A DNA stretch of 43,728 nt, from assembly GCA_017405115.1 (NCBI GenBank), contig JAFRBA010000142.1, forward strand, positions 1 to 43,728, written 5' to 3'. A program made the position numbers and the translations under genes. The first letter of the stretch is position 1. Each line of letters begins with the position of its first letter. This DNA is from Kiritimatiellia bacterium (GTDB lineage: Bacteria > Verrucomicrobiota > Kiritimatiellia > RFP12 > UBA1067). Under the pieces are notes generated by a model that was given only the letters and a program-made list of their open reading frames with translations, was not told the DNA's origin and searched no databases. Below, piece after piece: positions 30,891 to 39,410 of this stretch.

Positions 30891-32129
30891 ATGGTCAATG
30901 CCAGGCCCAAAGTCATCGTAGCCATTCCGACAAACGGAAACGACGGACGCGAACAGCTCTCCGGCGTGTTCGACTACATAAACGAGCACCCCGACTGGGA
31001 GATGCAGATAATCCACTCGCGCACTGACATAGCCAACGGCGTGCTTGAATCCGCCCTTGGGAGCGCCGACGGCCTGATACTGTCCATCGCCTACGGAACC
31101 ACCCTGCTTGCCGACAGGCTCCTCAGCGACAATCCAAGGCTCAGGGCGGTCGTGACGAACGACCATCTCGTGCCGCTCGTCGAAAGGAATCCGAATTGCC
31201 GCACGCTCCTGATCGACAGTGTATCCGTCGGGCGGGACGCCGCGCACTACTTCGGGTCGCTTGGGCGGTTCGCGTCGTACGGCTTCGTCCATGGCGCGAT
31301 TCGCTATCCGTGGTCGATCAAGCGGGAGGAAGGATTCCGCTCCGCCCTGCCGCGAAAGGCCTCGCTCTTCGTGTTCCCCGGCGAAGAAGGCGGCGCTGCA
31401 GCAAACGACCCGACGTCGCTCGTGATTTCGCACGACGAACTTGGCCGATGGGTCGAAGGACTCCCGAAGCCCGCCGCCGTGTTCGGCGCGAACGACCTCT
31501 TCGCAAGCGAAGTAATCACCGTCTGCGAACGGCTCGGGCTCAAGGTGCCGCAGCAGGTGTCGGTCGTCGGATGCGACAACGACCCGCTCGTGTGGAGAAA
31601 CGCGCACCCGCCCCTTTCGAGCTTCCAGCTGCCGTTCCGCGAAGTAGGCTACAGGGCGGCGCAGACGCTCGACCGACTGCTGCACGGCAAGAACCCGCCG
31701 CAGCGGACCGTCCGCGTGGCTGGCACGCGGCTCTTCGAGCGCGAGTCCACCGCCAACATCCCGCCGGCGACAGCACTTGTCGAAAAGGCCCGCGCATACA
31801 TAGCGGAGCATGCCTGCGACGGAATACGCGTTGCGGACGTCGTGCTGCATCTCGGCGTGTCGCGGAGCCTGCTCGACCTCAGGTTCCGCCAGGTCTGCGG
31901 CAAGTCGGTTCTCGAAGACATCCTTGACGTGCGGTTCGCCGAGGTGCGGCGGCAGCTGTCAAGGACCGGCCATACGATCCTGCAGATCGGGCACGAATGC
32001 GGTTTCAACGACCCCGACAACCTCAAGCGCATGTTCAAGATGCGCTACGGCATGTCGATGCGGCAGTTCAGGACCCGGCCGTCGCAGGCGGCGCATGCCG
32101 CCCCGGCGGGCGGCGGCTACGAGCCGTAG
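30891..32129 (+). CDS. XylR-like regulator: sugar-binding LacI-type domain plus AraC helix-turn-helix
   Basis: Transcription regulator of 412 residues. Residues 1-280 form a periplasmic-binding-protein-like ligand domain (KVIVAIPTNGNDGREQLSG, GYFGSLGRFASYGFVHG-like region, AVFGANDLFASEVI, VSVVGCDNDPLV, PFREVGYRAAQTLDRLL). Residues about 300-395 form an AraC-type double helix-turn-helix (IRVADVVLHLGVSRSLLDLRF, ILQIGHECGFNDPDNLKRMFK). XylR proteins of this build bind a sugar and activate catabolic genes. Here the divergent LamG-module gene is the natural target, which is inference. An upstream open frame from 30804 is rejected because the -10 at 30878 lies inside it. The 3' end overlaps the convergent pilT by 13 bp. 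Confidence 0.85.
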   Translation: MVNARPKVIVAIPTNGNDGREQLSGVFDYINEHPDWEMQIIHSRTDIANGVLESALGSADGLILSIAYGTTLLADRLLSDNPRLRAVVTNDHLVPLVERNPNCRTLLIDSVSVGRDAAHYFGSLGRFASYGFVHGAIRYPWSIKREEGFRSALPRKASLFVFPGEEGGAAANDPTSLVISHDELGRWVEGLPKPAAVFGANDLFASEVITVCERLGLKVPQQVSVVGCDNDPLVWRNAHPPLSSFQLPFREVGYRAAQTLDRLLHGKNPPQRTVRVAGTRLFERESTANIPPATALVEKARAYIAEHACDGIRVADVVLHLGVSRSLLDLRFRQVCGKSVLEDILDVRFAEVRRQLSRTGHTILQIGHECGFNDPDNLKRMFKMRYGMSMRQFRTRPSQAAHAAPAGGGYEP

Positions 32130-33205
32130 CCCTCCTCCCTGAGCTTGGTGACGACGGAGTCCGGATCCTGGGACTTGGTGATCAGCTCCTCGTACGCTAT
32201 GAGGCCCTGCTTGAAGAGGTTCGTGAGCGACGTGTCGAGCGTGGTCATGCCGAACTTGGCGCCGGTCTGCATGTCGCTCTTGATCATGTTCGTCTTGTTG
32301 TCGCGGATGCGCGAGCGGATCGCGTCCGTCGTGGTCATGATCTCGAACGCCGCGACGCGGCCGTGCACCTGACCGTCCTGCCCGAGGCGCGGCAGCAGTA
32401 TCTGCGATATCACGGCCTGCAGTCCCGCCGCGAGCTGGGTGCGGATCTGCGCCTGCTGGTTCATCGGGAAGGCGTCGACGATTCGGTCGATCGTCTCCGC
32501 CGCGCCCGTGGTGTGCAGCGTCCCGAAGACGAGGTGGCCGGTCTCGGCCGCGGTGATGGCCGCGGCGATCGTCTCGAGGTCGCGCATTTCGCCGACGAGG
32601 ATGACGTCCGGGTCCTGGCGGAGCGCGCGGCGGATCGCCTCGGCGAATGTCGGCACGTCGTCGCCGACCTCGCGCTGCGTGACGAGCGAGTTCTTCGAGT
32701 TGTGGTAGAACTCGATCGGGTCCTCAATGGTCACGATGTGCACGTTGCGCTCCTGGTTGATGACGTCGATCATGGAGGCGAGCGTGGTGGACTTGCCGGA
32801 CCCCGTCGGGCCTGTCACCAGGATGAGCCCGCGCGGCTTGAACAGGAGCTCCTTCACTACCGGCGGCAGCCCGAGCTGCTCCATCGTCATGAGCGTGTTC
32901 GGGATCTGGCGGAGCACCGCGCTGTAGCGCTTGCGCTCCTTGAAGACCGACACGCGGAAGCGCGTTCCGTCGGGGTGCGCAAGGGCGAAGTCGGCGCCGC
33001 CGTTCTTCTCCAGCTCGGCCATCTGCTCGTCGTCTGATATCTCGCGCACAAGGGCGGCGGAGTCCTCCTCGGAGAGCGGCTCGTCGGAAAGCGGCAGAAG
33101 CTCTCCGTGCACGCGGAGCTTGGGCGGCATGTACGCGCGGATGTGCAGGTCGCTGCCGCCTTCGTCGATCGTGGCCTGCAGCAGCTCTTCCATGTGGATG
33201 TCCAT
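32117..33205 (-). CDS. pilT: Type IV pilus retraction ATPase PilT
   Basis: Hexameric ATPase of 362 residues that depolymerises the pilus and drives twitching motility. It has an N-terminal PAS-like region (GGSDLHIRAYMPPKLRVHG), Walker A GPTGSGKSTTLASMID near residue 130, Asp box and Walker B RQDPDVILVGEMRDLET near 195, and His box TGHLVFGTLHTTGAAETIDR, followed by QRLLPR-like helices. It lacks the tetracysteine zinc segment of PilB/GspE, as expected. It starts 58 bp after serS and may share its transcript. A second in-frame Met (codon 5) lies close by. Together with the PilB/GspE ATPase at 22.4-24.1 kb it implies functional type IV pili. Confidence 0.92.
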   Translation of the reverse strand: MDIHMEELLQATIDEGGSDLHIRAYMPPKLRVHGELLPLSDEPLSEEDSAALVREISDDEQMAELEKNGGADFALAHPDGTRFRVSVFKERKRYSAVLRQIPNTLMTMEQLGLPPVVKELLFKPRGLILVTGPTGSGKSTTLASMIDVINQERNVHIVTIEDPIEFYHNSKNSLVTQREVGDDVPTFAEAIRRALRQDPDVILVGEMRDLETIAAAITAAETGHLVFGTLHTTGAAETIDRIVDAFPMNQQAQIRTQLAAGLQAVISQILLPRLGQDGQVHGRVAAFEIMTTTDAIRSRIRDNKTNMIKSDMQTGAKFGMTTLDTSLTNLFKQGLIAYEELITKSQDPDSVVTKLREEGYGS

Positions 33206-33225
33206 CGTCAGACGCTTCCTTTCCT

Positions 33226-33284
33226 TACTTCTTACTTTTCCCTTACTTCTTCCTTCTCACTTCTTACTTCTTCCTTACTTCGAG
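33226..33284 (-). repeat. Polypurine simple repeat between serS and pilT
   Basis: On the minus strand an imperfect repeat of GAAGTAAG or GAAGTGAG units runs from the last serS codons to just before pilT. It supplies the purine-rich ribosome-binding stretch for pilT and the serS C-terminal lysines. Confidence 0.6.
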
Positions 33285-34547
33285 CCTCTCCTGGCCGTTC
33301 ATGTACGGCCGCAGCACCTCCGGGATCGTCACGGAGCCGTCGGCGTTCTGGTGCTGCTCCAGGAGCGCCACCATGAGGCGCGGCAGGGCGACGCCGGACC
33401 CGTTGAGCGTGTGCACGAGCTTCGTCTTGCCGTCGGAGTCCTTGAAGCGGCAGTTGAGCCGCCTGGCCTGGTAGTCGGTGAAGCAGCTGCAGGAGCTGAC
33501 CTCCAGCCACTGCTGTTCGCCGGGCGCCCACAGCTCGAGGTCGTAGCACTTTGCCGCCGAGAAGCCCATGTCGCCCGACGAGAGCATGAGCACGCGGAAG
33601 TGCAGCCCCAGCCCGGTAAGCACCTCCTCGGCCTCCTTCACGAGCGTCTCGAGCTGCTCGAAGCTCGTGTCGGGGTGCACGAAGTTCACCATCTCGACCT
33701 TGTCGAACTGGTGGACGCGCAGCATGCCGCGCGTCATCTTGCCGGCGCTTCCGGCCTCGCGGCGGAAGCACGGGGTGTAGGCCGTGAGCTTGATCGGCAG
33801 GCTCTTTCCGTCGAGGATGTCGTCGCGGTAGTAGTTAGTCACCGGGACCTCGGCGGTGGGGATGAGCCAGAAGTCGTCGATCTGGCAGTGGTAGAGGTCC
33901 TCCGCGAACTTGGGCAGCTGGCCCGTGCCGGTCATCGAGTCGCTGTTCACGACGAACGGCGGCAGCATCTCGGTGTAGCCCTGCTTCGTGCAGTGGAGGT
34001 CGAGCATGTACTGGATGAGCGCACGCTGCAGCTTGGCGCCCTGCCCGAGGATGATTGGGAACCCGGTGCCGGTGAGCTTTACGCCGCGCGGGAAGTCGAA
34101 TATCCCGAGCTTCTCGCCGACGGCCATGTGGTCGAGGATCTTGAAGTCCGGGTCCTTCCACTCCCCGACCTTGCGCACGACTACGTTGGCGGAGCTGTCC
34201 ATGCCCGTCGGTATCTCCGGCGCGGGGATGTTGGGAATCATGAGCAGGGTCTCGCGCAGGTCGCGCTCGACCGTCGCGAGCTCCGCGTCGATCTCGGCGA
34301 TGCGGTCGCCCACCGCGCGCATCTCGGCCTTGGCCGCGGCGATGTCGCCGCCCTCCTTGGCTATCTTGCCTATTTCCTTCGACGCGGCGTTGCGCTTCGC
34401 CTTCAGCGCCTCCGTCTCGCCCACGAGGGCCCGACGCCTGGCGTCCAGGTCGCGCGCCCGCTCGACGCGCTCCCTCTCCACGCCGCGCCTTGCCAGCGCG
34501 GCCGCCGTGCCCTCGAAGTCCTCCCTCAGCTTCCTGATGTCGATCAT
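33264..34547 (-). CDS. serS: Seryl-tRNA synthetase
   Basis: Class II aminoacyl-tRNA synthetase of 427 residues that charges tRNA-Ser (and tRNA-Sec) with serine. The N-terminal 105 residues form the coiled-coil arm that grips the tRNA (LREDFEGTAAALARRGVE, ETEALKAKRNAASKEIG, DAELATVERDLRE). Motif 2 is FRREAGSAGKMTRGMLRVHQF and motif 3 NGSGVALPRLMVALLEQHQN. VNYY-, SSCSCFTDYQARR- and YNDILDGKSLP-type segments complete the core. Length and motifs are normal. The last residues (LEVRKK) run into the polypurine repeat. The promoter is at 34580-34588. Confidence 0.96.
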   Translation of the reverse strand: MIDIRKLREDFEGTAAALARRGVERERVERARDLDARRRALVGETEALKAKRNAASKEIGKIAKEGGDIAAAKAEMRAVGDRIAEIDAELATVERDLRETLLMIPNIPAPEIPTGMDSSANVVVRKVGEWKDPDFKILDHMAVGEKLGIFDFPRGVKLTGTGFPIILGQGAKLQRALIQYMLDLHCTKQGYTEMLPPFVVNSDSMTGTGQLPKFAEDLYHCQIDDFWLIPTAEVPVTNYYRDDILDGKSLPIKLTAYTPCFRREAGSAGKMTRGMLRVHQFDKVEMVNFVHPDTSFEQLETLVKEAEEVLTGLGLHFRVLMLSSGDMGFSAAKCYDLELWAPGEQQWLEVSSCSCFTDYQARRLNCRFKDSDGKTKLVHTLNGSGVALPRLMVALLEQHQNADGSVTIPEVLRPYMNGQERLEVRKK

Positions 34548-34579
34548 GGTCTTTGCCCTCTTCCTTTCGTCAACAGGGT

Positions 34580-34588
34580 ATTATACCA
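34580..34588 (-). promoter_or_regulatory. Extended -10 promoter of serS
   Basis: TGGTATAAT on the minus strand, 32 bp before the ATG. The -35 is poor. It lies just past the stop of the outer-membrane efflux gene. Confidence 0.55.
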
Positions 34589-34607
34589 CAAATCGCACCG
34601 AAGCTCA

Positions 34608-36119
34608 CTACCGCTCCACGTCCCCTTCGTCCGGATCCGGCACGGCGAGTCCGCCGCCGAGCGCCCTGTAGAGGCGTATGAGCTCCGTGGAAATCTGCCC
34701 GCGCGAAACGACGAACTCCTCTTCCAGCTGGAGGCGGCTGCGCTGCGCGTCCAGGACGTTGTTGAAGTCCTTGAGCCCGTTCTTGTAGAGGTCCTGCGAA
34801 ATCGTCACGGCGTCCGTCGCCGCCTTCACGGCGTTGCGGAGCGCCTTGTAGCGGTGGTACTCCTGGGTGTATGCGCTGTACGCGTCGCGCACCTCCCCGC
34901 AGGCCTTGTCGAGGGCAAGCTCGTAGTCGAGCGCCAGCTCGGCGGTCTTCTCCTCCGCCGCCTTCACGTTCGCGTATACGGACCCGCCCTGGAAGATCGG
35001 CCAGCTCACCGACGGCCCGATGGACGCGAAGAACGACTCGCGCGAGAAGAGCCTCGACTTGTGGCGGTTCTCGAACCCGACCGTGCCGGTGACGAAAAGC
35101 CGCGGGAACCACGCCGCCTTCGCGATGCCTATGCGCGCGGTCTGTGCGGCGAGCGCGCGCTCCGCTGCGCGGACGTCCGGGCGCGCCCGCATCATCCCGA
35201 GGCTGAGCTCCGACACGCGCTGGGGGTCCAGAAGCCAGTCGCGGCGCTCCTGGAGCGGACGCAGCGTCTCGTGCAGGGCCCCGGGCACCTCTCCAACGAG
35301 AATCGCCAGCGCGTTCTTGAGCGCCTCCTCCTGCGCGAGAAGCTGCGGGAGCCTCGCGCGGGTCTGCTCGACGATGTATGCGCACTGGTTCACCGCCAGC
35401 TCGTCGCCGATGCCGGAGTCCAGGCGGGACTTCAGGATGTCGTACGTCTCGCTCTGCAGCACGAGGTTCGTGCGCGCGACCTCGATGCGCTCCTGCATGG
35501 TGCGGAGGCTTATGTACTCCATGCCGATCTGCGTCGTGAGCGAGACCCACGAGTCGCTAACCTTCCACCTGGAGGCCTCCATCTCGGCGAACGCGCTCTC
35601 CACAAGACGCCTGGTGCCGCCGAACACGTCTATCTCCCAGTCGCCGTCCAGCGTCGCGCTCCTGACGTTGGCGTGGTTGTACGACCCTCCGCCGGAGCTG
35701 GTCCTCGGGCTGTACCAGGAGCGCCTCCACTTGCCCCCGACGTCGAACTGCGGCAGGAACCCCGCATAGCTGCCGAAGAGCTCCCACGCCGCCTGCCTGA
35801 GGCGGGTCTGCGCCATCTTGTACGAGATGTTGTTCGTGACGCCGCCAGTGACGAGGGAATCGAGCACCGGGTCGCCGAAGCTCTCCCACCACCGCTCGAC
35901 GGCGTTCGTGGTTATGACGACGCGCGTGTCCTCGTTGGACCCCGCCGGACGGTATTCGCAGGAAGCCGTCAGGTTGGACGAGGGCAGCCCGGCGTCCGGC
36001 AGCGAGACCACCTGCGGACGGAGCTCCGGCTCTTCGTAGTTTGGCCCCACGGACGGCAGCGACGCGCAGCCTGCGGCCGCCAGAAGCGCCCCTGCGGCGA
36101 TCTTCATCTCTCTTCTCAT
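34608..36119 (-). CDS. Outer-membrane efflux lipoprotein (TolC/NodT family)
   Basis: Protein of 503 residues forming the outer-membrane and periplasmic exit duct of the RND pump. The lipoprotein signal ends at LLAAAGC (Cys17 from Met1). The mature protein begins SLPSVGPNYEEPE as in NodT/OprM proteins, and two long alpha-helical repeats follow: SEMEASRWKVSDSWV-like to RARLPQLLAQEEALKNALA, and AKAAWFPRLFVTGTVGFENR to EVRDAYSAYTQEYHRYKALR. AAERALAAQTARIGIAKAAWFP is a typical OEP motif. It follows the pump gene by 59 bp but has its own likely promoter. AAGGGGA precedes the ATG; Met5 is an alternative start. Confidence 0.9.
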   Translation of the reverse strand: MRREMKIAAGALLAAAGCASLPSVGPNYEEPELRPQVVSLPDAGLPSSNLTASCEYRPAGSNEDTRVVITTNAVERWWESFGDPVLDSLVTGGVTNNISYKMAQTRLRQAAWELFGSYAGFLPQFDVGGKWRRSWYSPRTSSGGGSYNHANVRSATLDGDWEIDVFGGTRRLVESAFAEMEASRWKVSDSWVSLTTQIGMEYISLRTMQERIEVARTNLVLQSETYDILKSRLDSGIGDELAVNQCAYIVEQTRARLPQLLAQEEALKNALAILVGEVPGALHETLRPLQERRDWLLDPQRVSELSLGMMRARPDVRAAERALAAQTARIGIAKAAWFPRLFVTGTVGFENRHKSRLFSRESFFASIGPSVSWPIFQGGSVYANVKAAEEKTAELALDYELALDKACGEVRDAYSAYTQEYHRYKALRNAVKAATDAVTISQDLYKNGLKDFNNVLDAQRSRLQLEEEFVVSRGQISTELIRLYRALGGGLAVPDPDEGDVER

Positions 36120-36143
36120 GTCTTTTTCCCCTTGAAGTTAAGT

Positions 36144-36152
36144 AGTATACCA
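36144..36152 (-). promoter_or_regulatory. Internal promoter before the outer-membrane efflux gene
   Basis: TGGTATACT extended -10 on the minus strand, in the 59-bp gap between pump and outer-membrane component. It could keep the duct gene expressed even when the pump transcript is repressed or terminated early. Confidence 0.45.
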
Positions 36153-36178
36153 AATCCGCTCGAATCAGGCGACGCGCC

Positions 36179-36604
36179 TCAGCCGACGGCGCGGCGGGCC
36201 TTCAGCGTCCGCCGCCGCGCGGCGCGCGCCGCCAGGTATCCGAAGAACCGCTTGACGCGCTCGCGCCAAGTCTGGAAGAGCGCGTAGAGGCCCGGCACCA
36301 GCAGGATGCCGAAGGCGACCGAGAACAGCATGCCGAAGAACTCGGTGGTGCCGAGATGGTTGCGGCTCGCCGCGCCCGCTCCCGTCGCGATCATCATCGG
36401 CAGCGTGCCGAGAAGCGTCGTAAGCGCCGTCATGAGAAGCGCGCGAAGGCGCTCGCCGGCCGCCGCGCCGGCCGCGTCGACGATCGAGAACCCCTCGCTC
36501 TCGTGCTTGTCCCTTGCGAACTCCACGAGCAGGATGGCATTCTTCGAGGCGAGGCCCACGAGCAGCACCAGCCCGAGCTGCGCGTAGATGGACAGCGCGA
36601 ACGG
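36179..36604 (-). pseudogene. Detached C-terminal part of the RND pump after an in-frame TAG
   Basis: The frame continues past the TAG at 36605-36607 without a shift for 141 codons, reading PFALSIYAQLGLVLLVG, ASKNAILLVEFARD, GERLRALLMTALTTLLGTLP and TTEFFGMLFSVAFGILLVP to a TGA at 36179-36181. This is the well-conserved last quarter of HAE1-type RND pumps (last transmembrane helices). A product starting here alone would not work. The region still has a good family pattern, so the nonsense change must be recent, suppressed or a sequence error. Confidence 0.85.
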
Positions 36605-39406
36605 CTAGCCCGTCGCGAGCAGGCCCCAGTACTTGAGGCCGAGGAGCGCGCCCAGCACCGCCACGAAGATAGAGAGCATCACGGGCAGCGGGATCGTCCA
36701 GCTCTCGTACTGCGCCACGAGGAACAGGTAGCCGAACAGCACCGCGAGCAGGATGAGCGGCGCGGCCGTTCCCTCGTTGCGCGCCTCCTGGAAGGAGAGC
36801 GCAGCCCAGTCGTAGCCGTACCCGTCCGGGAGGTCGGTCTTCAGTAGCTCGCGTATCTCGTCCATGACGAGCCCGGACGGCACGCCCGGCATGGGAAGTA
36901 TGTTGAGCCCCGCCGTCACGTACTTGTCGCGGGTGTAGATCGTGCGCGGCCCGAGCTCGCGCGTGATGGTGCCGAGCGAGCCGACCGGCACCATCGCGCC
37001 GGTGTCGGACCTCACGTAGAGCCGCTCGACGGCCTCGGGCGTGGCGCGCGCCGACGCCTCCGCGCAGACGGTGACGCGGTTCACCTGCGTCCCGAGGTTC
37101 ACGTCGTTCACGTAGCGCGATCCGAGGTAGTTCTGCAGCGTCGCGTAGATCGTCGCCACCGGCACGTGGAACATCTCGGCCTTCACGCGGTCGAGGTTGA
37201 ACTTGAGGTGCGGCGTCTCGGCGTTGTAGCCGGCGAACGCCATGAGGATGTGCGGGTTCTGGTTGAGCTTGGCGAGGAGCTTCTTCTTGAGCTCGTCCAT
37301 CTTCATCGGGTCGGCCTCGGCCTTGTCCTGGATGTGCACGGAGATTCCGTTCGACATGCCGAGTCCGGGGATCGCGGGCGGCATGAACACCTGCCACTTG
37401 GGCTCCGGTATCGACGCCAGCATGAGCTGAATCTTGCCGACAAGCATGGCCGCGTGCTGCTCGGGCAGCGGACGCTTGTCCCACCCCTTCAGGTCGATGA
37501 TCAGCGTAGTCTGGTTCTCGCCGCGCCCGCCGATCATGCCCCATCCCGTGATGGAGAGGACGCTCTCTACCTCGGGAAGCGTGCGCAGCAGCTCGACGGC
37601 CCTCAGGGCCACGTCGCGGCTGCGGTCCCGGGCCGTCCCCTCGGGCATCTCCATCGACGCGAATATGACGCGCTGGTCCTCGTCGGGAAGGAAGGCCGTC
37701 TGCGTCTTCATGAAGAGCGAGACGGTCACGAGGACCGCGAGCAGCAGCAGCACCCCGGCGAGGAAGATGCGGCTCGCAAGCCACCTCGCCGCCGTGACGA
37801 AGAAGCCCTTGAAGCGCTCGACGGCCCAGTTGAACCAGGCGAGCGGGCCGTGCCTGTACGGACGCGACTCGCGCAGCAGGAGCGAGCACAGCGCCGGGGC
37901 GAGCGTCAGCGCGCACACCGTCGAGAAGCAGACGGCCGCGGAGAGCGTCACGGAGAACTGCTGGTAGATGCGCCCCGTGATGCCGCTCATGAACCCGACC
38001 GGCACGAATATGCCGAGTAGGACGAGCGTCGTCGCGATGACGGCGCTGGTCACGTCGCTCATCGCCTGTATCGCCGCCTCCTTCGCGTTGAGCCCGCGCG
38101 TCTCGATGAGGAACTGCACGCGCTCCACGACGACGATGCAGTCGTCGACCACCACGCCGATGGCGAGCACAAGCCCGAATAGCGTGAGGATGTTGATCGA
38201 ATAGCCGAGAAGCGCCATCAGGATGAACGTGGAGCAGAGCGACACGGGGATCGTCAGGCACGGGATGAGCGTCGCGCGCCAGTCCTGCAGGAAGAGGTAG
38301 CAGACGAGCACCACGAGGCCGAAGGTGATGAGGAGCGTGAGGACGATCTCCTTCACGCACATGCGCACGTAGTCGGTGGCGTCGTACGGGGTTATCCACT
38401 CCAGGTCGTCCGGAAACGACTCCGCGAGGCGCTCCATCTCCTTGTAGATCTGGTCCATCGTGGCGATTGCGTTCGCCCCGGGCTTCTGCTGGAGCGCGAC
38501 CGACACGGCGTTGCCGGCGTTGAACTGGCCGGTGAACATGTAGTTCTCCTCGCCGACCTCCGTGCGGGCGATGTCCTTCAGGCGCACGAGACCGCCGTTC
38601 GCGTCGCGGCGGACCACGATCTCGTCGAAGTCCTTCGGCGTCATGAGGCGGCCCTTGGCCGTCAGCGTGTAGACGTGCGCGCCGTTCTTCGGTATCGGCG
38701 ACGCGCCGACGGAGCCGACGGAAGCCTGCACGTTCTGCTTGGAGACGGCCGCTATCACCTCCTCGGAGTTGAGGCCCTGCGCCGCCATCCGGTCGGGGTC
38801 GAGCCATATCCGCATCGATATCCTCGGCCCGTACACCGTCGCCTCGCCGACGCCTGGTATGCGGAGCAGGACGGGCTGGATGTTGCCGTAGATGTAGTCG
38901 GATATCTGAAGGCGGGACATGGTGCCCTTCGGGGACCTGAGGCAGATGACGCCGAGCATGTCCTCGGCCTGCGCGCGTATGCGCCCGCCGAGCTGCTTCA
39001 CCTCCGTCGGGAGCTTCGCCTCCGCCTGGGCGACGCGGTTCTGCACCTTCACCATGTCCATGTCGCGGTCGCTCTCCACCTCGAACGAGACCTGCAGCGT
39101 GTACGTGCCGGTGTCTGAGCAGGAGCCGACCATGTAGAGCATGTCGTCCACGCCGTTCACCTCGTCCTCGATCGGCATGGCGACGGTGTTCAGTATCTCC
39201 TTGGCGTTCGCGCCCGGGTAGTTGTACGTGACCGATATGGACGGCGGCGTAAGGCGCGGGTACTGCGAAATCGGCAGCCAGGTGATGGACATGACGCCCG
39301 CCAGCGTCAGCACGATGGAGATGACCATCGCGAAGCGCGGCCGCTCGACGAACGTCCGGGAGAATGTCTTGATCTGGTCGATCGACTGCCTTATTCCAAG
39401 TTTCAT
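36605..39406 (-). CDS. RND multidrug efflux transporter (HAE1/AcrB type), interrupted by TAG
   Basis: Inner-membrane proton-driven drug exporter, read here as 933 residues up to a TAG. The N-terminal helix (FAMVISIVLTLAGVMSITWLP) is followed by porter domains (ISVTYNYPGANAKEI, VQNRVAQAEAKLP), transmembrane block LFGLVLAIGVVVDDCIVVVE with the proton-relay Asp pair, IPVSLCSTFILMALLGYSINI, and a second porter half. The open frame stops at LLATG-TAG; the remaining 141 codons follow in the same frame to 36179, giving about 1075 codons in all, close to the family length. TAG ends several neighbouring genes normally, including the adapter gene just upstream, so reassignment is unlikely. Without readthrough the protein lacks its last helices. 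It starts 4 bp after the adapter stop, with AAGGAG. Confidence 0.9.
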   Translation of the reverse strand: MKLGIRQSIDQIKTFSRTFVERPRFAMVISIVLTLAGVMSITWLPISQYPRLTPPSISVTYNYPGANAKEILNTVAMPIEDEVNGVDDMLYMVGSCSDTGTYTLQVSFEVESDRDMDMVKVQNRVAQAEAKLPTEVKQLGGRIRAQAEDMLGVICLRSPKGTMSRLQISDYIYGNIQPVLLRIPGVGEATVYGPRISMRIWLDPDRMAAQGLNSEEVIAAVSKQNVQASVGSVGASPIPKNGAHVYTLTAKGRLMTPKDFDEIVVRRDANGGLVRLKDIARTEVGEENYMFTGQFNAGNAVSVALQQKPGANAIATMDQIYKEMERLAESFPDDLEWITPYDATDYVRMCVKEIVLTLLITFGLVVLVCYLFLQDWRATLIPCLTIPVSLCSTFILMALLGYSINILTLFGLVLAIGVVVDDCIVVVERVQFLIETRGLNAKEAAIQAMSDVTSAVIATTLVLLGIFVPVGFMSGITGRIYQQFSVTLSAAVCFSTVCALTLAPALCSLLLRESRPYRHGPLAWFNWAVERFKGFFVTAARWLASRIFLAGVLLLLAVLVTVSLFMKTQTAFLPDEDQRVIFASMEMPEGTARDRSRDVALRAVELLRTLPEVESVLSITGWGMIGGRGENQTTLIIDLKGWDKRPLPEQHAAMLVGKIQLMLASIPEPKWQVFMPPAIPGLGMSNGISVHIQDKAEADPMKMDELKKKLLAKLNQNPHILMAFAGYNAETPHLKFNLDRVKAEMFHVPVATIYATLQNYLGSRYVNDVNLGTQVNRVTVCAEASARATPEAVERLYVRSDTGAMVPVGSLGTITRELGPRTIYTRDKYVTAGLNILPMPGVPSGLVMDEIRELLKTDLPDGYGYDWAALSFQEARNEGTAAPLILLAVLFGYLFLVAQYESWTIPLPVMLSIFVAVLGALLGLKYWGLLATG

Positions 39407-39410
39407 CGGC

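Noticed and set aside
36605..36607. Genetic code change making TAG a sense codon
   Set aside because: TAG is the natural stop of several intact genes in the window, including the adapter gene 4 bp upstream of the pump.
36165..38807. 880-codon minus-strand frame over the RND pump
   Set aside because: Different frame from the recognised pump; composition typical of GC-rich shadows. It does not bypass the TAG with pump sequence.
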